Assembly (NCBI GenBank): GCA_045640265.1
Contig: JAZUES010000204.1
Span: 1 to 6,053 of the forward strand
From: Solibacillus sp045640265
GTDB lineage: Bacteria; Bacillota; Bacilli; Bacillales_A; Planococcaceae
Direction: 5' to 3'
Length of the DNA stretch: 6,053 nucleotides
Both the position numbers and the translations under genes were made by a program. Positions 6,007 to 6,053 of the stretch are shown one piece after another. The notes under the pieces are model-generated. The model was not told where the DNA came from, did not search any database, and saw nothing but the letters and a program-made list of their open reading frames with translations. Every line of letters starts with the position of its first letter. Position 1 is the stretch's first letter.

Positions 6007-6053
6007 ATGGAATTATTTGAGGATCTCGAAAGAAGAAAAAACTGCAATCCAAC
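6007..6053 (+). CDS. Start of an unidentified protein, truncated by the right edge
   Basis: The ATG at 6007 follows a moderate ribosome site and opens a frame that stays open to the end of the window, giving MELFEDLERRKNCNPT as the visible start. This highly charged, hydrophilic N-terminus suggests a cytosolic protein, since there is no signal peptide. Sixteen residues are too few to assign a family. The gene is divergent from the 212-residue membrane protein and may be driven by the sporulation-like promoter upstream. Confidence 0.55.
   Translation, partial: MELFEDLERRKNCNP

Noticed and set aside
1..6053. CRISPR array, tRNA, riboswitch, insertion sequence or phage remnant
   Set aside because: I saw no regularly spaced repeats, cloverleaf-like sequence, transposase motifs or terminal inverted repeats. 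The non-coding gaps are all under 300 bases and are accounted for by promoters and terminators.

Overview
This window looks like ordinary core chromosome from a low-GC, endospore-forming member of the Bacillales. A Lysinibacillus/Solibacillus-like (Planococcaceae) source is my inference from the AT-rich coding and the gene set, not a proven identification. The gene series pycA, ftsW, ylaN, ylaL, ylaI follows the yla region of Bacillus subtilis. The ylaJ, ylaK (phoH-like) and ylaM genes that I remember lying among them there are absent. I see no mobile element, CRISPR array, tRNA, rRNA or phage gene.

Layout from left to right: positions 1-2612 (minus) hold the first 870 codons of pyruvate carboxylase, whose C-terminal end lies off the left edge. 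Positions 2629-3807 (minus) hold ftsW, the septal peptidoglycan glycosyltransferase, only 16 bases upstream of pycA. A strong intrinsic terminator (3828-3865) separates ftsW from ylaN (3869-4150, minus). A 170-base divergent intergenic region (4151-4320) carries candidate promoters for both directions and two inverted-repeat elements. On the plus strand, ylaL (4321-4821) and ylaI (4833-5036) form a tight two-gene unit that ends at a hairpin terminator (5045-5083). That terminator also serves a convergent minus-strand gene (5091-5729) encoding an unrecognised membrane-anchored 212-residue protein. A 277-base intergenic region (5730-6006) holds that gene's promoter and leads to a plus-strand gene that begins at 6007 and runs off the right edge.

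Functionally, the minus-strand block joins central metabolism (PycA makes oxaloacetate from pyruvate), cell division (FtsW) and iron homeostasis (YlaN, reported to act with Fur). The ylaL-ylaI pair is conserved but uncharacterised. The points most worth a second look are regulatory. The terminator sits just in front of ftsW with almost no room for a promoter, ftsW and pycA may be translationally coupled through a six-codon mini-ORF, and an inverted repeat overlaps the predicted ylaN -10 box. I found no convincing novel multi-gene system here.
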